A stretch of 64,000 nucleotides of DNA from JBDRFZ01 sp043818395 (GCA_043818395.1 JBDRFZ010000001.1:1-64000), one strand, 5' to 3'. Numbered from the stretch's first letter, positions 24,825-34,251 are shown. Numbers and translations: made by a program. Notes: generated by a model from the letters alone, not told the origin.

Positions 24825-26345
24825 ATGTCAGCCACAGTTCTAACCTCGTCATTAATCGGACTCGATGCTTACACGGTAGAAGTTGAAGCGGATATTTCTC
24901 CGGGACTTAGCGCTTTTCTTGTAGTCGGGCTTCCAGATGCGGCCGTACAAGAAGCCCGGGAACGCGTAAAAAGCGCCATGAAACATTCTGAACTATGCTT
25001 CCCGCGAACAAAGGTAACCATTAATCTCGCTCCGGCTGATCTGAAAAAAGCCGGGACGGGCTATGACTTGCCGATCGCCATGTCCATACTTGCAGCCCAG
25101 GGTGATATTCCGACACTTGATCCCAAGCAATCACTGATGCTCGGCGAATTAGCTCTTGATGGCAAACTTCGAAGCGTTTCCGGGGTTTTATGCTCAGCTA
25201 TCCTGGCTTCTAATTCCGGTATTAAGGAGCTGGTCGTACCTAAGGTTAATTGTTCCGAAGCCTCACTCGTACCTGGCATATCCATCATTCCAGTCAGTAC
25301 ATTAAAAGAAGTCGTAGACCATATATGCGGCACCAAAAAAATCACACCACTGCCGCCAAGAGAGCTTGATCTCACGAACCACGAAAACGACGTCTACGAT
25401 ATGTCGGCCATACGCGGGCAAGAATCAGCAAAACGCGCCCTGGAGATTGCAGCGGCCGGTGGCCATAATATACTTATGCAAGGACCACCTGGATCTGGTA
25501 AAACTCTCCTAGCCAGAACTTTTTCCGGAATTTTACCAAGGTTAACCACAGAAGAATCCTTGGAGGTCACTCGCATTCACTCGGTGGCTGGATTTTTACC
25601 AAGTCAGGGATACATTTCAAAAAGACCATTCAGAGCTCCGCATCACACCGCTTCCGGCGTAGCGCTTGTCGGTGGCGGCACAATCCCAAAACCCGGAGAA
25701 GTTTCACTCTCACATCGAGGTGTACTTTTTTTAGACGAGTTTCCGGAATTCTCCCGAAACGTACTCGAAAATCTACGCCAGCCGTTAGAAGATGGTTTTG
25801 TTACGGTTTCGCGTGCCCAAGGCACTATCAGTTTTCCTGCGCGCTTTTTATTAGTCGCAGCCATGAACCCATGTCCCTGTGGTTTCGCGACCGATATTGA
25901 CCGAGCCTGCTCTTGTACCACTCAACAAATCGATAAATACGTTAAACGCATATCCGGACCATTACTTGATCGAATAGACATACTGATAGACGTACCAAAA
26001 GTTCCGACAAATAAACTCACCGAACTTAGCCCCGGCGAACCGTCGTCAATAATTTGCGCACGTATTCAAACGGCACGCGACAAACAAACCGAAAGATACA
26101 GGCCTCTGAAGGTAATAATGAATTCCGAATTAACCAGCGATCAGGTAAGAAAAATAATCCACCCGACCGACGAGGCGCGCAGCTTACTTCAGACCGCTAC
26201 AGAGCGCTTCAAATTGTCCGCAAGAGCATATTTCAGGGTTTTAAAAGTAAGCCGAACGGTCGCTGACCTGGAAAATAGCGAAAACGTAGAAATTACACAT
26301 ATCGCCGAAGCTTTGCAGTATCGACAAAACAGAGAAATTGCCTAA
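24825..26345 (+). CDS. comM: YifB/ComM-type Mg-chelatase-like AAA ATPase
   Basis: A 506-residue protein with three parts: an N-terminal ribosomal-S5/Lon-like domain (about residues 1-170: VEVEADISPGLSAFLVVGLP), an AAA+ Mg-chelatase domain with Walker A GPPGSGKTLLAR near 220 and Walker B GVLFLDEFPEF near 303, and a C-terminal Mg-chelatase-C region after residue 400 (SARAYFRVLKVSRTVADLE). ComM is a branch-migration helicase that promotes integration of incoming DNA during natural transformation in well-studied bacteria. A CPR cell may use it in DNA uptake, which is inference. Confidence 0.93.
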   Translation: MSATVLTSSLIGLDAYTVEVEADISPGLSAFLVVGLPDAAVQEARERVKSAMKHSELCFPRTKVTINLAPADLKKAGTGYDLPIAMSILAAQGDIPTLDPKQSLMLGELALDGKLRSVSGVLCSAILASNSGIKELVVPKVNCSEASLVPGISIIPVSTLKEVVDHICGTKKITPLPPRELDLTNHENDVYDMSAIRGQESAKRALEIAAAGGHNILMQGPPGSGKTLLARTFSGILPRLTTEESLEVTRIHSVAGFLPSQGYISKRPFRAPHHTASGVALVGGGTIPKPGEVSLSHRGVLFLDEFPEFSRNVLENLRQPLEDGFVTVSRAQGTISFPARFLLVAAMNPCPCGFATDIDRACSCTTQQIDKYVKRISGPLLDRIDILIDVPKVPTNKLTELSPGEPSSIICARIQTARDKQTERYRPLKVIMNSELTSDQVRKIIHPTDEARSLLQTATERFKLSARAYFRVLKVSRTVADLENSENVEITHIAEALQYRQNREIA

Positions 26346-26614
26346 AATTAGCAAAAAAACGACCTCTTACCCTTGACCAAAATCACCCAAAATGATACGT
26401 TATCTGAGCCTTAATAGATATCAAATACCTGCGGATTAAACATCAGCCCAGGCCTGTCCAGATCAAGACAATCCGATTACCGGATCTGAACGCCCGGAGC
26501 TGATCAAAGAGGTACTCTATCCAAACTCCAACTAAACAATTAGTCACTAAACTAGCCCTGACCTTATTCAGGGCAACAAGAGCAACCAAGCGCGGACTGC
26601 AATCTGTATTCAAG

Positions 26615-27877
26615 ATGATCGGTCGAATGCTTGCCCCTGTATATATAGGAATGCTCAAATTTTTAGTACTTCCGGTTTACAGGTCCGTAATAACCACCAA
26701 ACTAAAATTTCACAGATTAGCGTTGCCGGCCAGGGGCTTTGTCTTATTTCTGATTACCAATAGATATCTGATACATCTGACCGTTACGGTTATGGCCATA
26801 GTCAGCGTAACCGCTAACCTGCAGACACGCCAGGCCCTGGCTCAAGACATCGGCTCCAGAAGTCTACTTTTTGCCATGGCCACTAATCAACGCAACGAAA
26901 TAGTTGAAGAAAATCTAAAACCTGAAGCTTTTATTAAATCATCCAATTATTTAGGTAGCGCTACGGTTGTCGGCATACCTCATATCGACTTTGATTACCA
27001 AGAAATAGATCCGATCATTCCGACACTTTCAATACCCGGAACCATCGCCGCCCTGCCTACAGATACAACGGAAGAAACTTCAATAGCACCCCGAACCAAA
27101 ACCGAAAATTATACGGTTAAGGAAAATGACACAATCAGCACGATCGCTCAAAACTTTCATGTAAATATCGGCACCATTTTATGGAATAATAATTTATCCG
27201 AAAAGCAGTACATCCGACCTGGTGACATACTTAAAATTCCGCCCGTTTCCGGGGTGCTCGTAACTGTTAAAAAAGGTGACACATTGCTTAAACTTGCAAG
27301 TAATTACAGTGCCAATGCCACGGAAATCGCTTCATTTAATAACATCGAACCAGATGATCCGCTTGATATAAACACAGAACTGATGATTCCCGGAGGAAGT
27401 CCGCCACAAATCGTACAAATACACGCTCAAATCGCCACCAGAACTGAAGCGATCAGCACGTCTCCCTTGGGTAATATTACTAAACCGCCGGATCTGGATA
27501 CTAAAGATACACCTAAGACCCGCCTACTTTGGCCAACTTCGGGCCACGTGATAACGCAATACTACGGATGGAAACATACCGGATTAGATATTGACGGTGA
27601 CTACACATCTCCTCTTTACGCAGCGGCTGATGGTGTAGTTGAAAAAGCCGGCTGGAACAGTGGCGGTTACGGCTTAATGATATTACTCGACCATGGAGGC
27701 GGCACAAAAACCCGTTACGGACATGCTTCGAAAATCTTTGTTAAAGAAGGAGAACGTGTTAAACGCGGACAGGTTATCGCTATGATGGGAACAACGGGAA
27801 GATCAACCGGTACCCACCTTCACTTTGAAGTTTACATCAACAATAAACGCGTGAATCCTTTGAGTTACATAAAATAA
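26615..27877 (+). CDS. LysM-repeat M23 endopeptidase (cell-wall hydrolase)
   Basis: A 420-residue envelope protein. A hydrophobic segment near residues 48-65 (YLIHLTVTVMAIVSVTANLQ) ends in a possible cleavage site after ALA. Two LysM peptidoglycan-binding domains follow at about 165-210 (YTVKENDTISTIAQNF) and 213-258 (VTVKKGDTLLKLASNY), then an M23 (LytM) peptidase with zinc ligands in KHTGLDIDG near 323 and HLHFEVYI near 405; the domain looks complete. It cuts peptide cross-links during growth or division. The cytoplasmic N-terminal stretch is longer than usual and the exact start is uncertain. Confidence 0.88.
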   Translation: MIGRMLAPVYIGMLKFLVLPVYRSVITTKLKFHRLALPARGFVLFLITNRYLIHLTVTVMAIVSVTANLQTRQALAQDIGSRSLLFAMATNQRNEIVEENLKPEAFIKSSNYLGSATVVGIPHIDFDYQEIDPIIPTLSIPGTIAALPTDTTEETSIAPRTKTENYTVKENDTISTIAQNFHVNIGTILWNNNLSEKQYIRPGDILKIPPVSGVLVTVKKGDTLLKLASNYSANATEIASFNNIEPDDPLDINTELMIPGGSPPQIVQIHAQIATRTEAISTSPLGNITKPPDLDTKDTPKTRLLWPTSGHVITQYYGWKHTGLDIDGDYTSPLYAAADGVVEKAGWNSGGYGLMILLDHGGGTKTRYGHASKIFVKEGERVKRGQVIAMMGTTGRSTGTHLHFEVYINNKRVNPLSYIK

Positions 27878-27998
27878 AGAGACTTTAAGCTCGCTTACAA
27901 AAAATTAGCTGGCAAGTACATTGGATGAATCCATGGTTGATAAATCAATGGTTGATTATTGACTAAAATTAATATTTTTAGTACTTTCAAGCGACATT

Positions 27999-29291
27999 AT
28001 GACAAACTCAGAAATCACCAAACTCCCAAAATCACGCGTGCAGATTAAATTTACGGTTACGCCGGATGAAGCTAAACCGTATCTTGAAAAGGCGGTAACG
28101 GAAATCTCAAATGCCCAGCCTATAAAGGGTTTCCGCCCAGGTAAGGCGGGATACGATGATGTCAGGCGAGAGTTCGGAGAGATGCGGATTTGGGAAACGG
28201 CACTCGAAAAAATCGTTCGCGCTTATTACGTAAAAACTTTGCTTGATGAAAACCTGGAAAGCGTGGGCTCACCAGAGGTTTCGGTCGAGCAAATAGTCCC
28301 GAACCAGGATATTAAATTCACAACTACGGTCTCGCTTATGCCGTACGCGACCGAACTCGCGGATTACGATAAGCAAGAGGTCATAAGAAAATGCAAAGAG
28401 ATCGGCGAAGCTGAGGTCGAACACGCTCTCCAGGATCTGTGTAAGATGCGTCGCACCGAGGTAGTTGCAGATAAAGCGGCGACAGCTGATGATATGATCC
28501 TGGTTGACTTAGAAATCTCTAAAGACGGCGTAATTCTTGAGGGTGGAATAACAAAGGATCATAAAATCTACTTAAACGAAGATCATTACGTTCCGGGATT
28601 CACCGAACAGGTTGCTGGTTTGAAGAAAGGCGACGTAAAAGATTTTGAACTTGAATTTCCAAAAGAGCATTACAATAAACATTTAGCCGGTAAACCAGCG
28701 ACTTTTAAAGTCACGGTTAAAGACGTGTATGAATTAAAAATGCCGGAATTAAATGACGATTTCGCAAAAGAATTAGGCTTGGAATCTCTGGAAAAATTAA
28801 AAGAATTACTAAAGAAAAATCTCCAGCACGAAGAAGACCACCGAGCTGATGAGGCCGCGGAAATCGAACTTTTAGACAAACTGGCAAAAGCTTCTCGTTT
28901 TAGTGAAATTCCGGATATTTTATTAAACGAAGAAGTTCGTCGAATGATACGCGAACTAGAAAATACCGCTACGGAACGCGGGATGAATATTGATGATTAT
29001 TTAGCTAGTATCAAGCGCACCATAGACCAACTTAAATTAGATTTTGTGCCTCGCGCAATAGAAAGAATCCAAACCGCAATCATTATTAAAGAAGTGGCCA
29101 AGCGTGAAAACGTCACAGTGAGCGACCAGGAAATAGAAGATGAACAAGATCGATTGATTTCAGGTATAAAAGAATCAGACAAAGAAACGCGGGAACTCAT
29201 TGCTTCGCCTGACTATCGGGATTACCTGTCAATTCAAATGAAAAATCAAAAAGTATTGAAACTTCTTAAAGAAAAAGGCATTAAGAGCTGA
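27999..29291 (+). CDS. tig: Trigger factor (ribosome-associated chaperone)
   Basis: A 430-residue protein with all trigger-factor parts. The N-terminal ribosome-binding domain contains the loop GFRPGKAGYDDVRREFG near residues 45-61. The FKBP-type prolyl isomerase domain covers about 155-240 (YVPGFTEQVAGLKKGDVKDF). The helical C-terminal chaperone arms run from about 250 to 430. It acts on nascent chains at the ribosome exit tunnel. The isomerase domain seems partly divergent at aromatic positions, so activity may be reduced. The gene is alone with about 120 bp upstream. Confidence 0.95.
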   Translation: MTNSEITKLPKSRVQIKFTVTPDEAKPYLEKAVTEISNAQPIKGFRPGKAGYDDVRREFGEMRIWETALEKIVRAYYVKTLLDENLESVGSPEVSVEQIVPNQDIKFTTTVSLMPYATELADYDKQEVIRKCKEIGEAEVEHALQDLCKMRRTEVVADKAATADDMILVDLEISKDGVILEGGITKDHKIYLNEDHYVPGFTEQVAGLKKGDVKDFELEFPKEHYNKHLAGKPATFKVTVKDVYELKMPELNDDFAKELGLESLEKLKELLKKNLQHEEDHRADEAAEIELLDKLAKASRFSEIPDILLNEEVRRMIRELENTATERGMNIDDYLASIKRTIDQLKLDFVPRAIERIQTAIIIKEVAKRENVTVSDQEIEDEQDRLISGIKESDKETRELIASPDYRDYLSIQMKNQKVLKLLKEKGIKS

Positions 29292-29367
29292 TGTGCGAGT
29301 TTCATGCGGTCGCGGTACAATCTGTTCATATAAATTTTAACGAGTTTTTTGCATATCCGTTCGCGTG

Positions 29368-29466
29368 CGTCATTCCTATGAAAACGGAATAACGGGATAT
29401 TAAAAACGATTCAAAGTGGAGTTTATTCTACCGGGATTCTGGATTCCCGTTTTCACGGGAATGACG
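29368..29466. repeat. MITE/REP-like element with inverted ends
   Basis: The left end CGTCATTCCTATGAAAACGG and the right end GGATTCCCGTTTTCACGGGA followed by ATGACG are inverted copies of each other around about 45 bp. Two further copies occur at 8269-8296 (one arm) and 30355-30427 (two arms). All lie between genes. No transposase is encoded. Confidence 0.7.
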
Positions 29467-29512
29467 GGAATGGTCTCATAAAGCAAGAAACTGATAAAAT
29501 TCACACTGAACT

Positions 29513-30313
29513 ATGAAACACGACATCAAACAACTTGAACACATAGCTTTTAGTGCTCTGGCCACCGGTGAAAAAGTTTTGCTTAAATTTTTTAAAAACG
29601 GAAAACCAACTGACTACGGTTATAAAGCCCATCGCGAGATTGTAACCAAAGCTGATGATGCGGCGAATAAAGCGATTTTAAAAATCCTAATCAAAGAAAC
29701 TCCGGAATTCGATATTCTATCCGAAGAAGGATCGCCTAGAAAAAAATCCGACTGGTGCTGGATCATTGATCCGCTCGACGGCACGACTAATTTCACGGCG
29801 CATTTACCCCTCTGGGGAATTTCTATTGCCCTGGAATATAAAGGCCGTGTTGTTTTAGGAGTTATCTCGCTTCCGGCATTAAATACTAGGTATTCAGCAA
29901 AGAAAAATGCGGGCGCGTGGATGATGAAAAGCGGTTATAAGCCTCGCAAACTTAAGGTTTCTGATGTCACTAGTATGAATGAAGCGCTCGGTCTTTTGTG
30001 TTTTGGCTATCGCAAGAATGAAAAAACAAAAGCTCTAAAAATAGAACCTTCGCTTGCTTACAATTCCAGATCCATAAGACGTTTGGGTGCGGCCGTGGTG
30101 GAAGCATTATGGGTTGCGACAGGAAATGCCGATTATTCGATTCTCATCGGCGTCCGTCCCTGGGACGTGGCCGCGGGCGCGCTCCTGGTCCGTGAAGCCG
30201 GCGGCAAAGTACTCACGCCAAAAGGAAGAGAATGGAAAATAGATGATTCTGATATTGTTTTTGTAAATCAAAAATTGAAAAATGCGGTTTTAAAAATATC
30301 CAAGCGCATATAA
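29513..30313 (+). CDS. Inositol-monophosphatase-family phosphatase
   Basis: A 266-residue enzyme with the family's metal sites in order: Glu in LSEEGSPRKK near 73, WIIDPLDGTTNFTAHLPLWG near 84-103, and RPWDVAAGALLVREAGG near 222. These chelate two or three Mg ions for hydrolysis of inositol phosphates, fructose-1,6-bisphosphate or PAP-type substrates; the sequence does not decide which. It is followed by a repeat element and the DUF167 gene. Confidence 0.9.
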   Translation: MKHDIKQLEHIAFSALATGEKVLLKFFKNGKPTDYGYKAHREIVTKADDAANKAILKILIKETPEFDILSEEGSPRKKSDWCWIIDPLDGTTNFTAHLPLWGISIALEYKGRVVLGVISLPALNTRYSAKKNAGAWMMKSGYKPRKLKVSDVTSMNEALGLLCFGYRKNEKTKALKIEPSLAYNSRSIRRLGAAVVEALWVATGNADYSILIGVRPWDVAAGALLVREAGGKVLTPKGREWKIDDSDIVFVNQKLKNAVLKISKRI

Positions 30314-30354
30314 AAACGATCATTTTGTAACCTTCCAGCATTCCATCTATTGAT

Positions 30355-30427
30355 CGTCATTCCCGTAAAAACCGGAATCCATCTGACCGACCGGACAAAG
30401 CTGGATTACCATTTTCACGGGAATGAC
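30355..30427. repeat. Second two-armed MITE/REP-like element
   Basis: CGTCATTCCCGTAAAAACCG with its following GAATCC, and TGGATTACCATTTTCACGGG followed by AATGAC, are inverted ends about 20 bp apart. It sits between the phosphatase and DUF167 genes and overlaps a spurious upstream extension of the latter. Confidence 0.72.
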
Positions 30428-30445
30428 AGAGAAAAACGCAAAAGC

Positions 30446-30700
30446 ATGTCTCTCATACATATAAAAATCATTCCCAATGCCAAGAACAACGAGATCGTTG
30501 GCAAAGAAGGTAATGCCTGGAAGATTAGAATTAACGCACCGCCAATCGAAGGAAGGGCGAATGAAGCTCTAGTAAAATTCCTAGCAGAAATCCTGGATGT
30601 TGCACCGAGCTTAATTGAGATCGTAAAGGGCGGTTCTTCAAAAAATAAAACCATTAAAATTCCGTTGTCAGAATCAGAAGTTGAAGAAATCTTAAAATAA
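30446..30700 (+). CDS. DUF167 (YggU) family protein
   Basis: An 84-residue single-domain protein with the DUF167 features: IKIIPNAKNNEIVG near the start, KIRINAPPIEGRANEALVKF near residues 25-44 and a GGSSKNKTIKI loop near 62. The start at MSLIHIKI is chosen since the 32 residues upstream translate the repeat element and are not protein-like. Function unknown in all organisms. Confidence 0.9.
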   Translation: MSLIHIKIIPNAKNNEIVGKEGNAWKIRINAPPIEGRANEALVKFLAEILDVAPSLIEIVKGGSSKNKTIKIPLSESEVEEILK

Positions 30701-30798
30701 TCGATTTCCTGCTCGCATAATATCTAGGACCAACTATCACCCCGATGGAAGTAGGAGTGACTTTGACAGGCTTTGGCTCAGAAGTGCGCTTTTATATT

Positions 30799-30845
30799 AA
30801 AAAACCGTATCTACGAGACGCAAGCTCCTATGGGAAGTTGCGTTG
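30799..30845 (-). terminator. Terminator-like hairpin downstream of the GC-rich gene
   Basis: On the minus strand ACGCAACTTCC and GGAGCTTGCGT pair with two mismatches, and about 12 bp later GGTTTTTTAA gives a T run. Confidence 0.5.
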
Positions 30846-30859
30846 TAGACACGGCCGAG

Positions 30860-30905
30860 GGAACCCGAGGGAGCCAAGGTCGAAACCAAGGCTCCCCCGA
30901 GTTCC
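30860..30905. repeat. Long hairpin beside the GC-rich gene
   Basis: GGAACCCGAGGGAGCC and GGCTCCCCCGAGTTCC are 16-bp inverted repeats with 14 matching positions, separated by 14 bp. It lies immediately downstream of the gene's stop and may help end transcription or protect the transcript 3' end. Confidence 0.65.
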
Positions 30906-30911
30906 AAGTGC

Positions 30912-31754
30912 TCAAGTGCCGAGTGCCGGGGACTCCCGCAAGCCGGGAACCGAGTAGTCGGAGTTGTCGCTGCTGCGGTCGCTGGCGTCCACGAACACCT
31001 GACGGCCGTCGCGGTTGAAGTCCACGATCACGACGTTCTGCCACGCCTCGTCGTCGAACTCGGGGACGTTGGACTCGTAGCCAGCGGCGAAGAGTCTGGG
31101 GAGCTTGTCGTAGTCGATGGCGCGGATCATGTCCGGGAACATCCAAGCCACGACGAGCAGCTCGTCTGCGAGCGACTTCACGCCGCGCACCGCCGTGACG
31201 CTCTCGCGCTTCCGGTTGGTGTCGAGATCGGTCACGATCCACTCGATGACTGCTTTGTGGGTGTGGTCGCCGTTCAGGAGGCGGAGACGATCCACGGGCT
31301 TGCCCTTGTACGGCACCTTGCCCGAGTGGAGGCGCTCCCAGCGCCAGAAGCCGCTCTCGCCGAAGACCGACTTGATGCGGGCGACGTGACGCTCGAAGGT
31401 GAGCTGGACGCCCTCGCTCCCCTCGCCGAAGCGGATGCGGAACGAACGGTAGGCGTGCTTGCCCTGCGGCCATGCGGGAGCGGACGAGGCGAGACGTGCG
31501 AAGTCGTCCTCGGTCAGTCCCCACTTCTCCTCGTCGTTCGCGAGGCGGAGAGCGGTGAGCTGATCTTCGACAGTCATCTCGTAGGGGTTCTTCTCCGAGA
31601 GACCCCGCTGCTGGTCGATGAACTGGACGAGCAGCGCCGCGTTACCGCGACCGCGCATCCAGTTCGAGTGGTCCGTCGTGGCTCCGGCTTTGGCCAACGC
31701 CTTAACAGTTGGATGTAGCTTGTTCAAACTGATTTGATCGATTGGCTTTGCCAT
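30912..31754 (-). CDS. GC-rich hypothetical protein, 280 aa
   Basis: A soluble protein (MAKPIDQISLNKLHPTVKAL) with no recognised domain. A helical start is followed by a central basic/aromatic segment (FWRWERLHSGKVPYKGKP) and an acidic C-terminus (VDFNRDGRQVFVDASDRSS). The ATG has AGGAGG ten bases upstream. Base composition is much richer in G and C than every neighbour, with third positions mostly G or C (a strand-opposite frame stays open for the same reason). That suggests recent acquisition or a different codon-use class. It sits between the DUF167 gene and yidD, where yidC often follows in other bacteria. Confidence 0.7.
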   Translation of the reverse strand: MAKPIDQISLNKLHPTVKALAKAGATTDHSNWMRGRGNAALLVQFIDQQRGLSEKNPYEMTVEDQLTALRLANDEEKWGLTEDDFARLASSAPAWPQGKHAYRSFRIRFGEGSEGVQLTFERHVARIKSVFGESGFWRWERLHSGKVPYKGKPVDRLRLLNGDHTHKAVIEWIVTDLDTNRKRESVTAVRGVKSLADELLVVAWMFPDMIRAIDYDKLPRLFAAGYESNVPEFDDEAWQNVVIVDFNRDGRQVFVDASDRSSDNSDYSVPGLRESPALGT

Positions 31755-31866
31755 GATGGCGTCGCCTCCTTGTTTATTTTACCTTACCCGCGTTGATAAA
31801 CCATTCATCGTTGCGGTTCGGTTTTTAGTAAAGAACGAATAAATATAAGCTATTTTTCAATTTTTG

Positions 31867-32118
31867 TCAAGGCACTGGGTCGTGTCCGCCTTCGTGCCAG
31901 GGCGTGCAGCGCGCGATTCTTTTTATGGTCAGCCAACCTCCTTTGAATAATCCGAATTTACCGACTGCCTCATAACCGAATTCAGAACAAGTCGGCGTAT
32001 AGCGGCAAACGCGATATTTCATAAAAATCGACAATGGCCCATGATCAAAAGATAGTGTTCGCTGGTAAATAACTATCATGCCCTGGCCGATTTTTTTTGG
32101 CACATCCAAAAACCTCAT
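31867..32118 (-). CDS. yidD: Membrane protein insertion efficiency factor YidD
   Basis: An 83-residue YidD with the hallmark [20 protein letters not shown] near residues 41-60 and [13 protein letters not shown] at the C-terminus. It associates with the membrane and helps YidC-mediated insertion in studied species. Its ATG overlaps the last four bases of rnpA (ATGA), the usual coupled order rpmH-rnpA-yidD. A typical yidC gene does not follow. Confidence 0.95.
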   Translation of the reverse strand: MRFLDVPKKIGQGMIVIYQRTLSFDHGPLSIFMKYRVCRYTPTCSEFGYEAVGKFGLFKGGWLTIKRIARCTPWHEGGHDPVP

Positions 32119-32525
32119 ATTTTTTTGGGTGTTGGGTATTTTTTCAAAAACTTTGATCCTCTGGTCGATATTTTAGCGGGTTTGGTTAAGGCTTCCGGGA
32201 TCTTGGATAATAACCGTCTAACTTCATCGACTAAAAGATCGTATTTAACGTCTCTCGTTTCCGGTTTGAGAATAAATAATAAATGCAAACCTTCCGGAAT
32301 CTCTGGTAATAAAACCCTTAAAACCGCACGCATACGGCGTTTAGCACGGTTTCTGTCAACAGATTTCTTAAAAACTTTGGTTGAGGTAATAAAAGCTATC
32401 CTGGTTTCACCCTTTGCTAATTTTCTGACCCTAAGGGTCGCAAAAGGCCCAAAAACCGGCCTTCCTTGCACGGCAAGCTTCATAAAATCACGGGTTTTTG
32501 TCAGTCTTTTTGCTCGCGGCAACAT
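32115..32525 (-). CDS. rnpA: Ribonuclease P protein component
   Basis: A 136-residue basic protein with the RNR signature [14 protein letters not shown] near residues 53-66 and the strand-rich N-terminus KRLTKTRDF. It binds RNase P RNA and assists 5' maturation of tRNA. The last ~20 residues ([20 protein letters not shown]) are an additional basic tail. Downstream of rpmH and translationally linked to yidD. Confidence 0.95.
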   Translation of the reverse strand: MLPRAKRLTKTRDFMKLAVQGRPVFGPFATLRVRKLAKGETRIAFITSTKVFKKSVDRNRAKRRMRAVLRVLLPEIPEGLHLLFILKPETRDVKYDLLVDEVRRLLSKIPEALTKPAKISTRGSKFLKKYPTPKKI

Positions 32526-32560
32526 ATATAAAGAAAATCCCTTGGCGGGATTTTCAGTAT

Positions 32561-32710
32561 TTATCTGGCTTTCTTAACTGCGATCTGTTTTCGGCCTTTG
32601 GCTCGACGTCTGGAAAGTACTTTTCGTCCCTGTTTTTCACTCATTCTTGAGCGAAAACCATGTACTTTCACATAACGACGCTTTTTTGGCTGATATGTTC
32701 TTTTGGGCAT
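32561..32710 (-). CDS. rpmH: 50S ribosomal protein L34
   Basis: A 49-residue, highly basic protein beginning [20 protein letters not shown] with [15 protein letters not shown] near the end, the L34 pattern. The start is set at the Met before PKRTYQ; an upstream extension of 16 hydrophobic residues is not part of the protein. It diverges from dnaA across the origin-proximal spacer. Confidence 0.96.
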   Translation of the reverse strand: MPKRTYQPKKRRYVKVHGFRSRMSEKQGRKVLSRRRAKGRKQIAVKKAR

Positions 32711-32781
32711 TTGCGTCAATTTTAATCTTAACTGACATAATAATGACAAATTTATCAATTTTTGACAAGAAGCTAATTAAC

Positions 32782-32802
32782 TTATCCACTTTCTGTCCAC
32801 AT
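32782..32802 (+). promoter_or_regulatory. DnaA-box-like sites between rpmH and dnaA
   Basis: TTATCCACT at 32782-32790 differs from the DnaA box in one base and TGTCCACAT at 32794-32802 is a weaker match. They lie just ahead of the dnaA promoter and may autoregulate dnaA or form part of the origin. Confidence 0.5.
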
Positions 32803-32804
32803 GA

Positions 32805-32833
32805 TTGACATATACTTTACCTGCTGTTGATAT
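32805..32833 (+). promoter_or_regulatory. Candidate dnaA promoter
   Basis: TTGACA (32805-32810), a 17-bp spacer and TGATAT (32828-32833), about 25 bp before the ATG of dnaA. The very short leader is consistent with the absence of a ribosome binding site. Confidence 0.55.
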
Positions 32834-32856
32834 CTCTATATCATTTCAATACAAAT

Positions 32857-34251
32857 ATGGATTTTAATGAGATATGGCGTGCTACGCTTGGCGAGTTAGA
32901 ACTTTCGCTTTCCAAGGCCAATTTTACAACGTGGTTTAAAAATACATTCATTTCTTCATTAGAAAATGGACGTATAGTTATCTCCGTTCCAAACACATTC
33001 ACCAAGGCCTGGCTGGAAAAAAAGTATCATGAAGCTATTGTCCGCGCCCTTAGAAGCGTAACTTCTAACGGAGTCCGTGAAGTCGTATATCGCGTAGAAG
33101 TTAAAAATACAACACCTTTAGAGCAGTTTTCTGAACATATCGAATCAAGCCATCAAATTTTTAACGAACCATCAAATTTCGACGCAGAACAACAGCGGGC
33201 CGCTACAAAATCAGATGTTGGCCTGAACCCAAAATACATTTTTAACTCATTCGTTGTTGGAAAAACCAATGAATTAGCCCATGCGGCGGCCATAGCTGTG
33301 GCAGCAAAGCCAGGCGAAACTTACAATCCCTTGTTTATTTACGGGGGTTCCGGCCTGGGAAAAACCCATCTTTTACAAGCAATCGGACACCACATTCAGG
33401 CAACAATGCAGGATAAAAAGATTTTTTACGTGACCTGTGAACGCTTTACCAATGATTTCATCCAAGCAATTCGTAGCGGCCGGGGAAAGGAATTCAAAGA
33501 TACATACCGTAATATTGATGTTTTTTTAATCGATGACATCCAATTTATCGGAGGCAAAGAAAGTACACAGGAGGAATTTTTTCATACTTTTAACGCCCTA
33601 CATCAAAACAATAAACAAATCATTATTACTTCGGACAGATCACCTAAAGATATCCAGGCATTGGAATCAAGACTTCTGTCGCGGTTTGAATGGGGAATGA
33701 TAACCGACGTATCAAATCCGGATTTTGAAACCAGGATCGCTATTCTTGAATCCAAGGCTAAAGAAAAAAACGTAAATCTAAGTCCTGAAATACTTCGCTA
33801 CATCTCGGGAACCATCCAATCGAACGTCCGTGAATTAGAAGGCGCTTTGAATAAAATTATTGCTTACCACCAGTTTAAAAATACGCAAGCGACACTCGAA
33901 ACCGTACAAACTCTTTTACAAAGCTACATACCAAACATCCCAAAACGAACTCTGACGCCACGCAGGTTAATAGAAGCTGTAATTTCTTACTACGACATAA
34001 CCTACGATGAAATGCTCGGTAAGAGCCGGGAAAAACGTCTGGCTTACCCGCGTCAGATTGCCATGTATTTACTGCGCGAGGAAGCTAAATGTTCTTACCC
34101 GGCCATAGGCAATCATCTGGGAGGAAGAGACCACACAACCGCACTCCACGCCTGCAATAAAATCACGGGCCTGGTAAAAGTAGATGAGCAGTTAAAACGC
34201 GATTTAGCGATCTTAAGAGAGAAGCTTTATGCCGCAATTGAATCTGTATAA
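32857..34251 (+). CDS. dnaA: Chromosomal replication initiator DnaA
   Basis: A 464-residue initiator with four domains. Domain I (residues about 1-75) has WRATLGELELSLSKANFTTW; a linker of about 40 residues follows. The AAA+ domain has Walker A GGSGLGKTHLLQAIGH near 166, Walker B VFLIDDIQFIGG near 223 and an Arg-rich sensor SRLLSRFEWG. The C-terminal DNA-binding domain ends with the signature GGRDHTTALHACNKI near 427. It binds DnaA boxes to open the origin. The start is set at MDFNEIW, ten codons inside the frame, because domain I begins there. Confidence 0.98.
   Translation: MDFNEIWRATLGELELSLSKANFTTWFKNTFISSLENGRIVISVPNTFTKAWLEKKYHEAIVRALRSVTSNGVREVVYRVEVKNTTPLEQFSEHIESSHQIFNEPSNFDAEQQRAATKSDVGLNPKYIFNSFVVGKTNELAHAAAIAVAAKPGETYNPLFIYGGSGLGKTHLLQAIGHHIQATMQDKKIFYVTCERFTNDFIQAIRSGRGKEFKDTYRNIDVFLIDDIQFIGGKESTQEEFFHTFNALHQNNKQIIITSDRSPKDIQALESRLLSRFEWGMITDVSNPDFETRIAILESKAKEKNVNLSPEILRYISGTIQSNVRELEGALNKIIAYHQFKNTQATLETVQTLLQSYIPNIPKRTLTPRRLIEAVISYYDITYDEMLGKSREKRLAYPRQIAMYLLREEAKCSYPAIGNHLGGRDHTTALHACNKITGLVKVDEQLKRDLAILREKLYAAIESV

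Noticed and set aside
30811..31524. Second protein in the GC-rich locus (opposite or shifted frame)
   Set aside because: Open only because GC-rich third positions remove stop codons; Arg/Pro-rich nonsense composition. The 280-residue frame has a ribosome binding site and normal composition.
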